NCBI RefSeq assembly: GCF_014805685.1
Contig: NC_060885.1
Location: 14,988,632-15,052,631, forward strand
Source of the DNA: Silurus meridionalis
Taxonomy: Eukaryota; Chordata; Actinopteri; Siluriformes; Siluridae
Direction of reading: 5' to 3'
DNA length: 64,000 nt
The position numbers were made by a program, and so were the translations under genes. Positions 37,901 to 50,349 of this stretch are shown here, piece by piece. Position 1 is the first letter of the stretch. The number at the start of each line of letters is the position of its first letter. The notes under the pieces were generated by a model. The model was not told the DNA's origin, searched no databases, and worked only from the letters and a program-made list of their open reading frames with translations.

Positions 37901-38770
37901 GTCTGCTCCCAAACACAGCTTGTGCTGCACTGTGGGCAACAGGAAACTTGGCCAGGCCTGGCTGGTGCACGGCTGGGAGGGAAATTAACCCTTGGTGGCA
38001 AGAGGCTGGAGGCCGCCGCTCAGGTGTCCTTACATATGTTAGTGGTGTCAGGACAAGCCCAGCTCCCAGGCCCCCTGCAGGGAGAGAGCAGTACCAGTGT
38101 GCCTGTGCTAGAGGCTGGGGAGAGGGGGAGACGGAGAGAGAGAGGGCCGATGCTTGGCACGGAACTCAACCAATATGCTCACTTTTTACCGCTGCCTTGT
38201 CTTACGTAGTACAGAGCTGTTGCAGGCAGTTATCACTGTACAAATTCAAATGCTTTTAAACATTTTGCTTTAGATGAAAGCAGATTGGGAACACTCCATA
38301 CATAGACCATATACTTTTCAGAATTATTATATACAGAATAAACCATTCTACTTATTAGAATTTTATGGCCTGCTGGGACCAAGGTGTCCTAGTGAGACAT
38401 CACATTGGGAACACACAGTAGGACTGACATGCTACATTGCGGTTCTGTAGTTACAGCCCGCATGTGAGAAACCTGCACATGCTTCTTTCTCTACAAATTA
38501 AATCATAAAGAACTGAACTATTATAATTTGCTATGCAAATGCTTTCAAATATTCTTATTTGTTTTACCTACATCTATGCCACATTAGAGGCTGATTTAAG
38601 ACAATTTCAGAAATGTTTACAGGTTTTAAGCAATTAACTTTTCAGATTAACCATTCAATCCTAGCACTACTTATTCTAAAAATGTAAATAAACCTGTTGA
38701 GAAATCTGTCTGACCAGCTACCAGCTGCCAAATAACAGGCTGAAATGGTAGAAAAAAAATTCTTAATTCC
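34970..38770. other. unique DNA, no gene seen; GC-richer block at 37.9 kb
   Basis: No mobile element recognised. At 37895-38259 two overlapping plus-strand frames of 104 and 103 codons coexist in a GC-rich block, a pattern expected from base composition rather than coding. The block could be a conserved element or a small CpG-containing region. Confidence 0.45.
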
Positions 38771-38774
38771 AATT

Positions 38775-38932
38775 TAGGATGGGTTCCCCTTTTGAGTCTG
38801 GTTCCACTTCGAAGGGAGTTTTTCCTTGCCACAGTCCACCTTAACTCTTAAAATTCTGTAAAGCTGCTTTGAGACAATGTCTGTTGTGAAAAGCACTATA
38901 GAAATAAACTTGACTTGACTTGACTTAATTCT
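38775..38932 (+). mobile_element. teleost dispersed repeat with (TTGAC)n tail, 3' end
   Basis: GGGAGTTTTTCCTTGCCACA, TTCTGTAAAGCTGCTTTGAG, ACAATGTCTGTTGTGAAAAG and CACTATAGAAATAAA, then three TTGAC units, form a 3' end found all over cyprinid and catfish genomes (from memory). The short pentamer tail suggests a retroposed LINE- or SINE-type element; no coding part is present. A second tail in opposite orientation is at 42233. Confidence 0.7.
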
Positions 38933-39267
38933 TACTAAAAAGTTACTAAAAAAAGCACAACAGTATGTCAGTGAGAAAATATCAAACATTTATTGATAAG
39001 GTTAGTCAACAATTCTGTAAAACAACTAATAGCCAACTGGAAGGATACTCCAACAGTTTGACAAACTGGATCTGTGTTTTGGCAGCTAAGCAAACAAAGC
39101 TGAAAATTTTTATGTGCATGATAAATTCTGTTCTGTTATTAAAAAATATATATATATTTTTTTTTACTATGTGTGCAAAATCAGCTGTCATGTGATTGCA
39201 CACAGTGCAAAATAGTCAACATAAAATTACAGTTTAAAAAAGTATTGATTCAAAAATGCAATACTTG

Positions 39268-39480
39268 TGAGAAGTGGTAGCTCAATGGTTAAGGCTCTTG
39301 ATAACTGATCGGAAGGTTTGAGCCGCACCACCACCAAGCTGCCACTGCTGGGCCCTTAAGCAGGGCCCTTAACCTTCTCTGCTCCAGGGTTGCTGTATCA
39401 TGGCTGACCCTGCACTCTGAGTGCAGCTTCCTAACAACTGTGCTCTAGTGTATATGTGACAAGTAAAAGCCTCTTTCTTT
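39268..39480 (+). mobile_element. tRNA-derived SINE, second family, near full length
   Basis: The head has an A-box-like TAGCTCAATGGTT (about 39278) and a B-box-like GGTTTGAGCC (39315-39324) at tRNA-like spacing. The body reads CACCAAGCTGCCACTGCTGG, GCCCTTAACCTTCTCTGCTC, CTGTATCATGGCTGACCCTG, ending near TATATGTGACAAGTAAAAGC. The reverse complement of 62676-62897 shows the same modules, confirming a repeat family. The internal pol III promoter is degraded at several bases, so transcription today is doubtful. Confidence 0.8.
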
Positions 39481-39685
39481 TCTTCTTTCTTGTTCTCTCC
39501 TAAGAGACAGTATCCAGCTACTGTAGTCATGGTGTTGACTTTTATTGCAGGTCATAGTGACCTATGACTCTGCATTCAAACTTTAAATTGTAAACTTGAA
39601 CCCTGACATTTCCATGCAGGGGTCTTATCTTAGTGGAGATTGACAGTGTGCCTAACATAAGCGAGAGCCACCTTCTGACACCTTC

Positions 39686-39688
<3 letters not shown>

Positions 39689-39733
<45 letters not shown>
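39689..39733. repeat. (GA)n microsatellite
   Basis: About 22 GA units. The minus-strand poly-SL frame here is an artefact. Confidence 0.97.
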
Positions 39734-39736
<3 letters not shown>

Positions 39737-40415
39737 AAATAAAGAAATTTTAATATGACAGAGCAAAACAAAATACTCAATCAGAGCAAAGTTGTCATGA
39801 GTCAAGCGGGGGGCATGCAGCACCAATGAGGAATCCCCTCTCCACAGAGCAGGTCTCTTACTCAACCAAACTGTTTCCATCTATGATCCAGTCTTTGGCA
39901 ATGCTGACAGGCATTATCTGCCTGGTTGCTCCAAAGAGCCAGTGCAAAGGACAAAAATAAAGAAATAATAAAAAAGTCTCACCCGCAGGCTATAGCCGGC
40001 ACTGCCGCTGCTTTTTCCATTATTTCCAGTTAGGGTTTGAAGTTTGTGTTATCTTTAATAGAAAAAGCCTGCATACAGAATACGCACATGCCTTAAAGAA
40101 AGAAAGGGAGCAAACATGAGAGGGGGGTGATGGAGGGGAAAAAAAATTAATAAAGGGTCTGCAAGCAAGATGCTGGGCAAGAAGACAGGATTGGAGATAG
40201 TTCTCCTAGGCAAAGAGATAAAAGCTACATTACATGAAATTAATGGAAGCTGTATGAGCAGTACATGAATCACTGTTTCAACACTATGACGCTGGTACAA
40301 AGCCATAGAGGAATTTGAGCACCAACTACAGCTTCAAAGGTCTCCTATTTAGCCAGCTTGGGACTGACAGAGAAAAGAAGAGAAAAGCCAGGGAACAGGA
40401 TAGCCAGTGAAAGAA

Positions 40416-40420
<5 letters not shown>

Positions 40421-40474
<54 letters not shown>
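40421..40474. repeat. (GA)26 microsatellite
   Basis: Perfect GA array in a wider purine-rich stretch beginning near 40360. Confidence 0.97.
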
Positions 40475-40476
<2 letters not shown>

Positions 40477-41339
40477 AAAAGAAACCGAACTTTAGTGGCA
40501 TGAATGAGAGCAGATGAGCGTTACCGGTGAAGTCAGCTGCGCTTCTCTCTTTCAGCTGATATCAAACACAGTTTAATGAAAGTTAAATGGTTTTTGAGGA
40601 GTGCACAGGCTGGAACAGATGAGATTGGGCTGTAAGAGCTGTCGGTGCCATTGTTGCTAACACTCTCTCTCTCCCTTTGCAGGGACTGCCACCAGCACCA
40701 CTCTCCTTCTACACAAAAGGGATATGCATATAGTTCACACCAACAGTGTCTGCCATGTTGGGTCAGAAAAAAAAGATAAAGAGACTTTTTTTCTCGCTTC
40801 TCGCTCCTTTACCTTTTTTTGCACTTGGCATGTTCATATGCAAATAAATCTTTGTAATTTGAAAGTGACAAGGAGGAGATTTACAGCAGAATGCAGTGGT
40901 GGGACAGAGCCCGTGCAGGTAGAGATGTTTGATTATGGAGGGCAACATGACATGTCTGCTGTCTACTTTGATCTGAGGGGATCCTGCCCTCATCTATCAC
41001 CCTCGCAGACACACACACACCCCAAAACCACCCACTCCCTCCCCTCTGTCCCTCACTCTCCTTTTCTCTCCCTCCAGACATTTTAAAGGGACATCCCTCC
41101 CACCCCGTGCATAATAGTTCTCCTCCTTCTGTCTTCACCCAGATGTAGACATGTGACAAAAAGAATAAAGCAGACACATCCTTTATTTCAGATATGAATA
41201 ACTAACCATGATAGATGACCCAGCCTACAGACATTACAAAAGAATTGCTGTTTAGTTTCTGAAGAAAGATAAATCAACCCATATCTGAGGGTGCGTTGAA
41301 AAAAAAATTCCTGGCCAATTCTTTGGGAGGAAGAGGGCG

Positions 41340-41610
41340 GAAGTGTAAAATAGCACCTGGATGCTGTAATTAATGCACGGTTCCAGTGGCAGATCATTTA
41401 ACCTCTTCTGGCATGTGTCATCCTGTGGCTTCTCTCACTTCTGCAACGATAAACACAAACAAACAATTAGAGACGGCCAGCGGCTCAGCCACCTCCCCTC
41501 ACCAGCACACTTTCATTACAACAAGAGCCATCAGCATAAAACCATCATAACACACAATTACCACCGAGCGAACCTTTTCAGCCAAAATACGGGTGCCTGT
41601 GATTTTACAA
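41340..41610. promoter_or_regulatory. candidate conserved non-coding block
   Basis: Non-repetitive and compositionally balanced, with CTGTAATTAATGCA (TAATTAAT at 41367-41374), GATAAACACAAACAAACAATTAG (FOX/SOX-like core) near 41447 and CACAATTACC near 41552. The open frame of 87 codons across it has no family match. Enhancer function is inference. Confidence 0.2.
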
Positions 41611-42232
41611 TCAGTGGACAAAAGAGAAAAGAATAAAATAAAACCCAAGATAATTGTATCCCATTTACCTTAATGAAAAAGACACATAAAATGCAGTTTA
41701 TTAAGGCAACAAAACAGCCTGTGATTCTGAAACACACTAAGGCAACGGCAGTGATAAGAACTTATTGAGCAGTCAGAAGTGTGTTAGTTCAGGAGCAGCT
41801 CAGGACTGGGTTACAGTGAAGAGGAGTTATACAAGCCACCCTCTCGACACCTTTCTCTTGCTGCCCTAAAGCTCTCCATCATGCAGGTCAAAGATCAACT
41901 GCAAAGCATGACAAGAAAAAAATGTAGAAAATTGTAGTCGGGCCAAAGACTAAACTTTATTTCTTCAAAGGGACACTAAGAGGCAAGGTCCTGCCTCGTG
42001 TGAGCAGCCTTGTGACTAGTATTCAGGCCCTTCATGTGATTCTTCTACAGGCCAGCTCTGTCACCATTAAGGCAAGCTTTATTTATTTGCTAATTTTGAA
42101 AAAGAAGCGCAACATGCCACAAAAAGGTCATCTCATGGTCAGAGGCCCTGGAGAATTGTATTATAATCAGTTATAGAAGTCTTTTTATTCAGCATGATCA
42201 TGCCTTCGTAACTGCTGCATCTTTTGGGTGAA

Positions 42233-42266
42233 GTCAAGTCAAGTCAAGTTTATTTCTATAGCGCTA
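42233..42266 (-). mobile_element. terminal piece of (TTGAC)-tailed repeat, opposite orientation
   Basis: GTCAAGTCAAGTCAAGTTTATTTCTATAGCGCT is the reverse complement of the tail region at 38895-38928 with one change. Homology ends after the GCGCT, so only the extreme 3' tail is present. With the copy at 38775 it forms a tail-to-tail inverted pair 3.3 kb apart. Confidence 0.7.
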
Positions 42267-42269
42267 TTA

Positions 42270-43965
42270 TTATTTCAACTTCTTATATTATTTGAAGTGT
42301 GTTCTTTATTGCTGTACCAGAAGTGAACACATTGGGTTTTTTTTTCTTTTCTTTATAATTAAATCAAATTGTAATTACATAGTGCAATAGTGAATGGTGA
42401 AAACAATTTAGCACATTCTGTAAGGTATTCATTCTAAAATGTTAAATTAGTACACCATGCATTAATATAAATTATTATAGCGTACTAGTCAAACTTTATT
42501 GCACAGCTCTGTTGAGTTCTCAATTCTCTGTTTTACCTTTACAGCACATATATTTGTTGTTGATTCATTTTCTGTGAATACAATCATGTTTTATTCGCTA
42601 TGTTTTATTAATTCATTGCTTGAAATAATGTGGTGTCTTGAATTGTTGTTTTGAAAATATAATTATTTGAGTTGCTCACTTTGGCCTGTCTTTCCATGTT
42701 CTGACTAGCTAACTGACTGAAAACTTACTGAACAGCCAACCAATAATGTCCCCTCCCAGTGTTCAACTATTAACAGAAGTAGAGGAAAAAACTTGTAGTG
42801 ATGGTTGGCCACTGGTGGGTGACTCTGGCTTACAGCTGACAAGTAACTTTGGTGTGACAGTTTGCTTGACAAAAGCTGAGCTTTTGCCAGTTTTATTATC
42901 ACATAATCATGCTGTGGTGGCAGCCATTTAAAACATTCAACAAAAGACCCAAATAACCACTCATTCATTTGAATATAGCCCATTATTTTACAACTATCTT
43001 AGCAATGGCTATGCTAAGAGTTGACAGAAAATATATTTAGTAATTCCTTCTATGCTTAGACAGGAAGCTAAGGCCCAGGGCTTCACATTAGGCCCAGTCT
43101 TCAAGCATAGTAATCCTGTCTCTTCCCTAAATACCTAAAACACACAAACTGCCAAAGTCATTTGAAAAAGACTTAATTAAGTTCATCTGTGCAAACATTA
43201 ACCTTGTGAAGGGCTAAGGGGAGGGTGGGAGAGAGAAAAGAAGGAGAAAGGGAGGAGAGGGAGTGTCTGGACAGAAAGCAAGAGAAAGGCTAATGAAGGA
43301 GACTGAGTTGTGTTTGCTCAGACCTTCGTGGTGGAAGGGGGAAAACGAGATCTTTCATGGGGAACAGTGCACACGTCTCTCGATTTTACTGAAGTACTGC
43401 ACAAACAGTCTCCAAATGACAAGGTGACACTGGGAATACACTGCTACGTGACCGCTGCTGGAATTGCAGTCATCCGTTTAAGATGACTACAGCCATGGTG
43501 GACACTGACATGCCATTAGAGAGATGGGGAGACTAAGCCTGTGACATAGGAGAGATTACTGAGACCAGTGTGGACTGATGGCCTCAGGAGCACCACTGGC
43601 AGTACAGATCTGCAAAATAAGTAAATAAGTAAATAAGTAAGTAAATATGTTAGATTAAATTAGATTAAAATATTTGCTATTTTAAAAATGCTATCTTAAT
43701 GGGAGGATATGCTTTATTGTTACATATACTTGTCCTACTGCTACACTAAAGGATCCAAATGCAGTCTTGCAATGTTTTTAATTCTTCTTTAAAACATAGC
43801 CTATATGCACAAATGAACCATCTAGTTGATCTCGCTTTCAGATTCAAACGTGTCTTTCATAAGACCAGGGATTGACCTGGTCTCATCTTAATTACAGCTC
43901 TAATCCTTGAAATATAAATAATGCTACTGCTACTACTGCAGCAAAAACTACTACTCAACTACTAC
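42270..43965. other. unique DNA, no gene seen
   Basis: AT-rich to 42700, then mixed. A short AAGT/AAAT tract at 43616-43648 and a purine-rich run at 43200-43290 are the only simple repeats. No gene or mobile element recognised. Confidence 0.5.
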
Positions 43966-43969
43966 TCAC

Positions 43970-44065
43970 TTTCATTTTGATCTGCTGATCTGGAGCCTGT
44001 ACTGGGAACACTTATAAGTACACCCTAAATGGGATCCCATTCCAGTACAGACCACTATGAGCAGA
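43970..44065 (-). mobile_element. SINE-like repeat fragment (copy 5)
   Basis: GATCTGGAGCCTGTACTGGG, AACACTTATAAGTACACCCT, AAATGGGATCCCATTCCAGT is the reverse complement of the 3' half of the family at 30530. Only the last ~90 bp is recognisable. Confidence 0.6.
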
Positions 44066-44131
44066 TAACACTACTAATATTACTACTATACAACTACTTC
44101 CACTACAACTACAACAACTATTACTACAGCT

Positions 44132-44174
<43 letters not shown>
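44132..44174. repeat. (TAA)14 trinucleotide repeat
   Basis: Perfect TAA array, preceded by ACT/CTA-rich triplet sequence (43920-44130) that looks like an older degraded triplet repeat. Confidence 0.97.
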
Positions 44175-44177
<3 letters not shown>

Positions 44178-44818
44178 TATTTGGTATCCTCCCAAGCTCA
44201 ATACCCACTGCTTCGGCCTGTCAATAGCACCCCCAGCAACCAGTTCCTGCCAAGTTAGCCATAGAACACTAAAGCAACCACATGGTGGGAAAATGCAATC
44301 ATCATTACAAATTCAGTCACAGATTGTCACAATAATATACTAACCTCTTCCTACACCTTTTTCTGCCTGTCCATCACTTTATGTTTCCTTCTCTGTGAGA
44401 TATTCATTTCAGATTGAATGGTCAACAAGCATATATTTTTTAACTAACGTATTCAAGCATATTCATGGCAAGAATAGGACGCTATCTGTTTTTTACCCAT
44501 TATCCGTGAGAGAGCAGAGCAACTCATTTCCATTTATTCTAATGGTCACTCTAGCTCCAGGTCATAAAAAAATAAATAAGCAAATATGCAGAGTGCAATG
44601 GGGACTGCAGAATGGTCCTACATGTCTGTGGGCTCTTTCCCACCTTAATTACCCTCCACATTAAAGAAGCGCAGAATCGCGTCCCAGTTACAGACAGACA
44701 GGGGAGAGTGTTTGAAGTACCCTGGTAGCTTCCCCCCCTTCAGCGTTCATTACTTTAAATGACACTGCTCATGTGGAAATGTGATGATCCAAGGGGGTGA
44801 AAGACCTGAGGTTGTGTG

Positions 44819-44819
<1 letters not shown>

Positions 44820-44883
<64 letters not shown>
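44820..44883. repeat. (GT)32 microsatellite
   Basis: Perfect GT array. Two minus-strand poly-HT frames over it are artefacts. Confidence 0.98.
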
Positions 44884-44886
<3 letters not shown>

Positions 44887-44889
44887 ATG

Positions 44890-47800
44890 AGACTGCATTT
44901 GGTCAGTGCTGATGTGTGATATCCCCTGTGTGACAGGACAGAAAGGCATTGCATATTTGTCCAGCATGTATCAGCCATTTTGGCTGTTATTAGACTCTTC
45001 TGCTGCAGAAGTGCCTTTGGCTGAATGGGATTCAAAAGTAGGCTCGCAGTGCGATGAGGCTTGGACCATGCGGGAGATGACATTTTCATGCCTGTTTGGA
45101 TTAGAGGTGCCACAGACACACGTCTGTCTACCTGATCGAACTGATAGAATGAAATATCTCCACTAACAAACAACCTCTTGCTTTATTTTTTATTTTTTAA
45201 ATTGTTTCTTTGCCAAATGGTTATACGGTGAGTAAATGATGTGAGTGGATTATATAAGTGCATGAGTATGTGTACATAGTCTTTGTTCTTTTGGTATGAT
45301 CCTTCCCCTACTGTCTCCTTTCTCTCTGTGTCTCTGACATGCACAAACATAAGGACAGTAGTGCAAGGGTTAATGCTGCCGCGAGCCTTTGCCCAGTGGA
45401 TTGTTTATCGACTGAGAGAGAAGGTCTTCTTTCTCTGGGCCAGTTAAGTCAGCCTCCCTTTTGTTTGACGTTGCCCATTTGAGGAAAGCTTATCCCTGAC
45501 CTTCTGCCGCCGAGACGGATGACAAGGACAGCGCACACTAACCTTGACATTCAACGGGCTAAATGGCTTTTTCCACAAGCAGTCAGCAAACACGAAGACA
45601 GACAGCAAGAGGCCAAAAACTAATGAATCTCTAGCTGGGAGAAACTTAGCTGCAGCACATACTTTAAAGGTGGAGCTCCAACTAATATAGTGGATCTTTA
45701 TGTTAAATTGTGTGTAGATAATTATAGAACATTACCTATCAGCCACATTAGGCATTATCTATACAGGCTTGTGAAAAGATTCCTTTTAATTTAATGAAAC
45801 AAAACAATCTGTATATGTAGAGTGACTCATAAAAGCTTTTCTTTATGACTGTTGACTGTTGATGTGCACATAGCTGGGCATCCTTTGTTCCTAATAAGAT
45901 ATGAGAGTGTCAGGTGAAAACAGAACTATCCTTTGCAGCTTGTTTACAGTAGAGTGGAGCAGGACGGGGATGTGCCCTCTCGAAACTTTACTGTCCATTC
46001 TTCTAGACAGACTTTTTCTAATGAGCCGTCTTGGGGGAGCACTAGTCAGCACCACTGTCCTGCACTTAGTGTCAGCAGCCAAGACAGGCAAGCTGGCATG
46101 TCCTCTCTCACACTTATACACAAATAAACCACATTCTTTAACACAATAAAGGGAAAAAAAGGTCTAGCACTAAAGGCTGTGTGACACTGCTGGAGTACCC
46201 ACACCAGGTAAAAGGAAATGGCTGCAAAGAAAGCATAAACACAGCACTGTGGCCTTTATCGGATACTGTAAGGCTTGCTGGCAGTTCTCATCTGCCTCAC
46301 CACCCATGGAGCCCTGTGACCTTTGACACTAGCACCAGAACAGGGCGATAGATTAAATGGTGAGCAGGACGTGGCAAGAGAGCAGATGAGAGTGTCCTGG
46401 CAAGAACAGGAACTCACTCATACAACATAAACACATCCCTACCACCCCCTCCTTTACTTTACTGTAACTTAATCAATCCACTACAGGCCAGAGCCTGGGG
46501 CTGTGTGTATGTGTGTGTGTACAGCATGTTTGTCAGTCCATATCTGTGCTCAGTCTGAGTGGGTCAGGGGCCAGCCTTTTCTCTTTATGAGGCCACAATT
46601 CTGAGGCTCTACTGCTCTCTAACCCAACAGGACAGCTGTTCCACCCTCCCAAATACATCATCCTGTCCTCCTAGTTCTCCCTGGATACCATACTGTCCTC
46701 TTGACTCCCTTCTCTTTTCTGCTCTACCTGGAATAAGAGAGGACTAGGAAGGGACATATGTGTAGACAGAGAGTCCTTGTCCAGCAGAGGTCAATGGATT
46801 TAGCAGAGCTCTTTAGAGAGGGGTTGAAAAGCTCTTCCATGGCAACTCTCCATTCCTCTACTATCGCTGCGGGATGCCAAACTGAGTGCTGAGTCAAACA
46901 TTCTGTACCTGGGAAACCATTTAAAATGTAAGGTGAACAGAGAAGAAGGTAGGGCTGCTTTTCCAGCCACAGTGGCAGTGTTTTCAAGGTCTGTTTAAAC
47001 ACCCTTTCTTCAGTGACACACGTGCTTTTCTAAGTGAATAGGGTCAGGCGCTGAGTGCAAACGTGCAACCTCTGAAATGTCTCACATGATCAGCAATGCT
47101 TTTTTTAATCTTCGTTTCACACCACCCAGAGCTGTCAGAGAGTCATAAACCCAACAAGAAAGGGTTAAACAATCACCTTAATGTAATGCTGTTTACTGTT
47201 AGCACAAGTAAATTATTTTACACAGGCTCTGGCCTGCACCACATATAAACAGCTGCCTTATCACTGACATGGCCATTTGCACCAACTTTACTGTTCAAAA
47301 ATTATGACTCAGTTTTATAGGGCTCTCTGTTTTTGACAGCCTTTTTTTTTAATCCTTGAACTCTGCTGATCTGTACATTTCCTTAATTGCGGCACCACTT
47401 GTAACCTCTGTAATTGGCCGCCTCTCTGCTTTACTCTACCGTAAAGGTGTCTAGACAGTAGATGGGGGAAAAAAGAACCGAAATGGACAGTTAGTTTGAA
47501 AAATGCAGAAGGGTTGAAAGTGATTACTGGTTGACAGTTTGATGACTTATGGGTTCTGAATGAGCCTAGATTGAACGTATGTGTAATTGTGTGTTTCATA
47601 TTCTTCTCCTTTTGGCTTTTGAACATGACTGAGCTTTTGATGTTAAACTTTCAATAGAAAAATCTTTTTTGAAAGTCAAATGTCACAACATTACCATTAT
47701 GTGTAAACGACAATAAAGTTTTGAATGCAAACAGGAATGAAATTATATTAAGCATTGTTTACACATATTATTGTATTAATATAAGTTGAGGTAGTAGTGC

Positions 47801-47930
47801 CAAAATGGCATCTCAGATGTGACCAATATATACACAGAGAAATTAAATTCAATAACAACCACACACCTAGACACACGTACGCACACAGACACACACAGAT
47901 AAACAATCACATGTCTCTTAAAAGTAGCTT
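44890..47930. other. unique DNA, no gene seen
   Basis: No mobile elements recognised. The block at 45360-45620 is notably non-repetitive and listed separately. Open frames at most 103 codons, none recognised. Confidence 0.5.
45360..45620. promoter_or_regulatory. candidate conserved non-coding block
   Basis: GC-balanced block with GGATTGTTTATCGACTG (FOX/SOX-like), a near-palindromic AGAAGGTCTTCTTTCTC, CTGCCGCCGAGACGG and TTGACATTCAACGGG, with no simple repeat. It stands out from AT-rich surroundings, but conservation and function are untested. Confidence 0.2.
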
Positions 47931-47932
47931 AA

Positions 47933-48529
47933 GTGTTTCAGAGCAGTCAAACGAAAGTTTGTCTTTCTGGGTCTTGCAGTGTAGTCTTCAGTTCTGAGTT
48001 TAATGTGTGTGTGATAAAAGCCAGCCCCGGGGCCTCATCTCTGACAAGGCCAGCAGTGTGTTTACTCTATGCTGTTGAATCCCCACACTGGCCAGAGCAG
48101 GGTCAGCAAGAGGCCAGGCCGCTCCGCCCCACAGACCTGCTATTCATCCCTGTCACTCAGCAGCCAGCCACTCCACGTGCTCCCTCCATCCCCTCTCACT
48201 CTCTGCTCGAACCATGCCTGCTATCTCTGCTTATTGTCTTTCTTTCCTGCGCTCTAAAATGTCCGGCTGCCCCTTGTGCTCTTAGTTCTGCTGCGTGTAC
48301 TCTCAGATATGCCCAAGTTACGGATACTTTTGAAGCCACAACTACTGAGGGTTTGGAACAGAAATCAAACAAAGATGCAATCAAAGAAAGCTGTCCCATA
48401 CTTTGTTCAAAATATTGTTTGTTCTGGAAGGATCAGCTCCACATAAATGGTGTTTGCTATATATCAGAACTGTACACACAAGTATACTCTCCTCTGTTTG
48501 TCACCAGGGACCATGTACATTTCATTTAA
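47933..48529 (+). other. 198-codon open frame, longest in the window, unsupported
   Basis: The first ~110 codons sit in GC-rich DNA and translate to Ser/Pro/Ala/Cys-rich sequence; the last ~80 are more mixed (for example TEGLEQKSNKDAIKESCPIL). No domain, signal peptide or splice-consistent ends were recognised, and part of it overlaps a second frame (48069-48257). It could be fortuitous, a lineage-specific exon, or a conserved non-coding block with an accidental open frame. Confidence 0.12.
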
Positions 48530-48889
48530 AAAAGTGGATATAGATTGCTTAAATAAATGGACTTTAGTTACCTTTTTTGTGCATAACTTACACTAAAGTT
48601 ACACCATATACACCTCTGTAGATAAAATGAACTGTACATATTAGTAGCTACACCCGGGTATACAACACCAGTGAAAAGAAATGGTATAGTTAAGCCCTCT
48701 TTTGTTTAGCCTATAGATTAGCCTAACACGTTCAGATATTATGCTTTCCAGTAGCATTGTGGTTGCATTGCCAAATTTACCAAATTATTAGTCAACTGCA
48801 TAAAGAAAATAGACAGGGTTATTTTTTTTTTAAGTATGTTAAGAACAACTCATATATATGGCTACTCTTTAAATAAATGTATATATAAA

Positions 48890-48893
<4 letters not shown>

Positions 48894-48930
<37 letters not shown>
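48894..48930. repeat. (TA)18 microsatellite
   Basis: Perfect TA array in an AT-rich block. Confidence 0.97.
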
Positions 48931-48933
<3 letters not shown>

Positions 48934-49426
48934 TTTCTAATGTAGCTAATGGCTTAGCTAAGCAGCTAACATTAACTCCTTAAACTTAGCAAATAATGCT
49001 TCAATCAGCAAACAAAAAATTTAAGTCATGTATAAATTCATATAATAAACTTTTGATGTAAGATTTAATGTTACTCAGAGGAAGGTCCTAGTTCCACCTT
49101 GTATTAGATAAACAAGTACAAGCTGCTGATATGTTAATTAATTGAATCCTTTCACTTGATTGCAAAGTGCAGACATGTCTGAGGTGATCTATAAGTCTAT
49201 GATCAGGCTAAACACAGGGTTTAAAAAGAATCTATATGCTTGTAGTGTGATTATATGTCGCTTGCTCGGGTGAGGGGTGGGAAACATGCCCTTTTGCACT
49301 CTCTGTGCAGGAATGGCAGCTTCGGTGGTTGTGTACACTGGGCTGAATAGGGTGAACTGTCTGGGTCAGCTGGTTAGGGGAAGGCCTGACCATGACCTTG
49401 TGAGAAATGACCCCAGCCTCCTCGTG

Positions 49427-49433
<7 letters not shown>

Positions 49434-49476
<43 letters not shown>
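49434..49476. repeat. (CA)21 microsatellite
   Basis: Perfect CA array; first of five microsatellites within 1 kb. Confidence 0.98.
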
Positions 49477-49477
<1 letters not shown>

Positions 49478-49732
49478 GGGTGTTTCAGAAGCTGCATAGA
49501 TGCTGTCATGGGCAGTGGAGCTGTGCTCTGTCTCTCCAGGGGCCGTGGAGTGAAGCCCATTACAATCAGCTCACATGCAATTCAGATGAGCACTGCAAAT
49601 CCAGCATGAAATTAAATTTAAAACTTGGACCGCAACGTTTCTCTCCCCTCAGATTTTTTGCCAGATAACGCAAGTGGAAGTGCTCTGTGAGTGTCTGTGT
49701 GTGTATGTGTGTATGTGTATTGTGTGTTAGAC

Positions 49733-49789
<57 letters not shown>

Positions 49790-49796
49790 AAGAAAG
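49733..49796. repeat. (GA)n-(GAAA)n microsatellite
   Basis: ACAGAGACAG leads into about 22 GA units and a short GAAA tail, preceded by an imperfect TG tract (49690-49730). Confidence 0.97.
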
Positions 49797-49908
49797 TGCA
49801 ATATATGTTTGTGCTGGAAGCAATTGTTGAGAGGCCACAGAGGTAAAATGCTACTCAGAGTAAAATGCTACTGTCTTTGGATCTGTGTGGGTTATGTGTG
49901 TGTGTCTG

Positions 49909-50024
<116 letters not shown>

Positions 50025-50221
50025 TGCCCCATGTGTGCCTTAGTATTCTGCCTGGATTTCATATAGACCAGTTAGAATTGGCCCCCAGAGATATAGAACA
50101 TGTTGTTAAATGCCTAATGAAGACACTGTGTATGTATTACTAACAGGAAACAAATTACTGCTTTACCGCTAATTTAATAGTTGTTATTTATACTAGTGAC
50201 AGGTTGCACACTTATTCCTTT

Positions 50222-50222
50222 G

Positions 50223-50272
<50 letters not shown>
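50222..50272. repeat. (TAA)16 trinucleotide repeat
   Basis: Perfect triplet array followed by a TTTCTTCTTC-rich stretch. Confidence 0.98.
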
Positions 50273-50347
50273 TTCTTCTTTTTCTTCTTCTAGCAGTAAT
50301 AAATGCTGAGCAGTTGTGCATTGATTTTTAGCTTATACATTGTCCCC

Positions 50348-50349
<2 letters not shown>

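Noticed and set aside
40660..40735. Exon beginning after the splice-acceptor-like CTCTCCCTTTGCAG at about 40668-40681
   Set aside because: The following frames close quickly and no matching donor or homologous protein is recognisable. CT-rich DNA followed by CAG is common here.
47787..47797. TGAGGTAGTAG, identical to the first 11 bases of let-7
   Set aside because: The match stops after 11 bases and the flank forms only a 5-bp stem (TGCCA/TGGCA), not a microRNA precursor. A chance match of this length is plausible in a window of this size.
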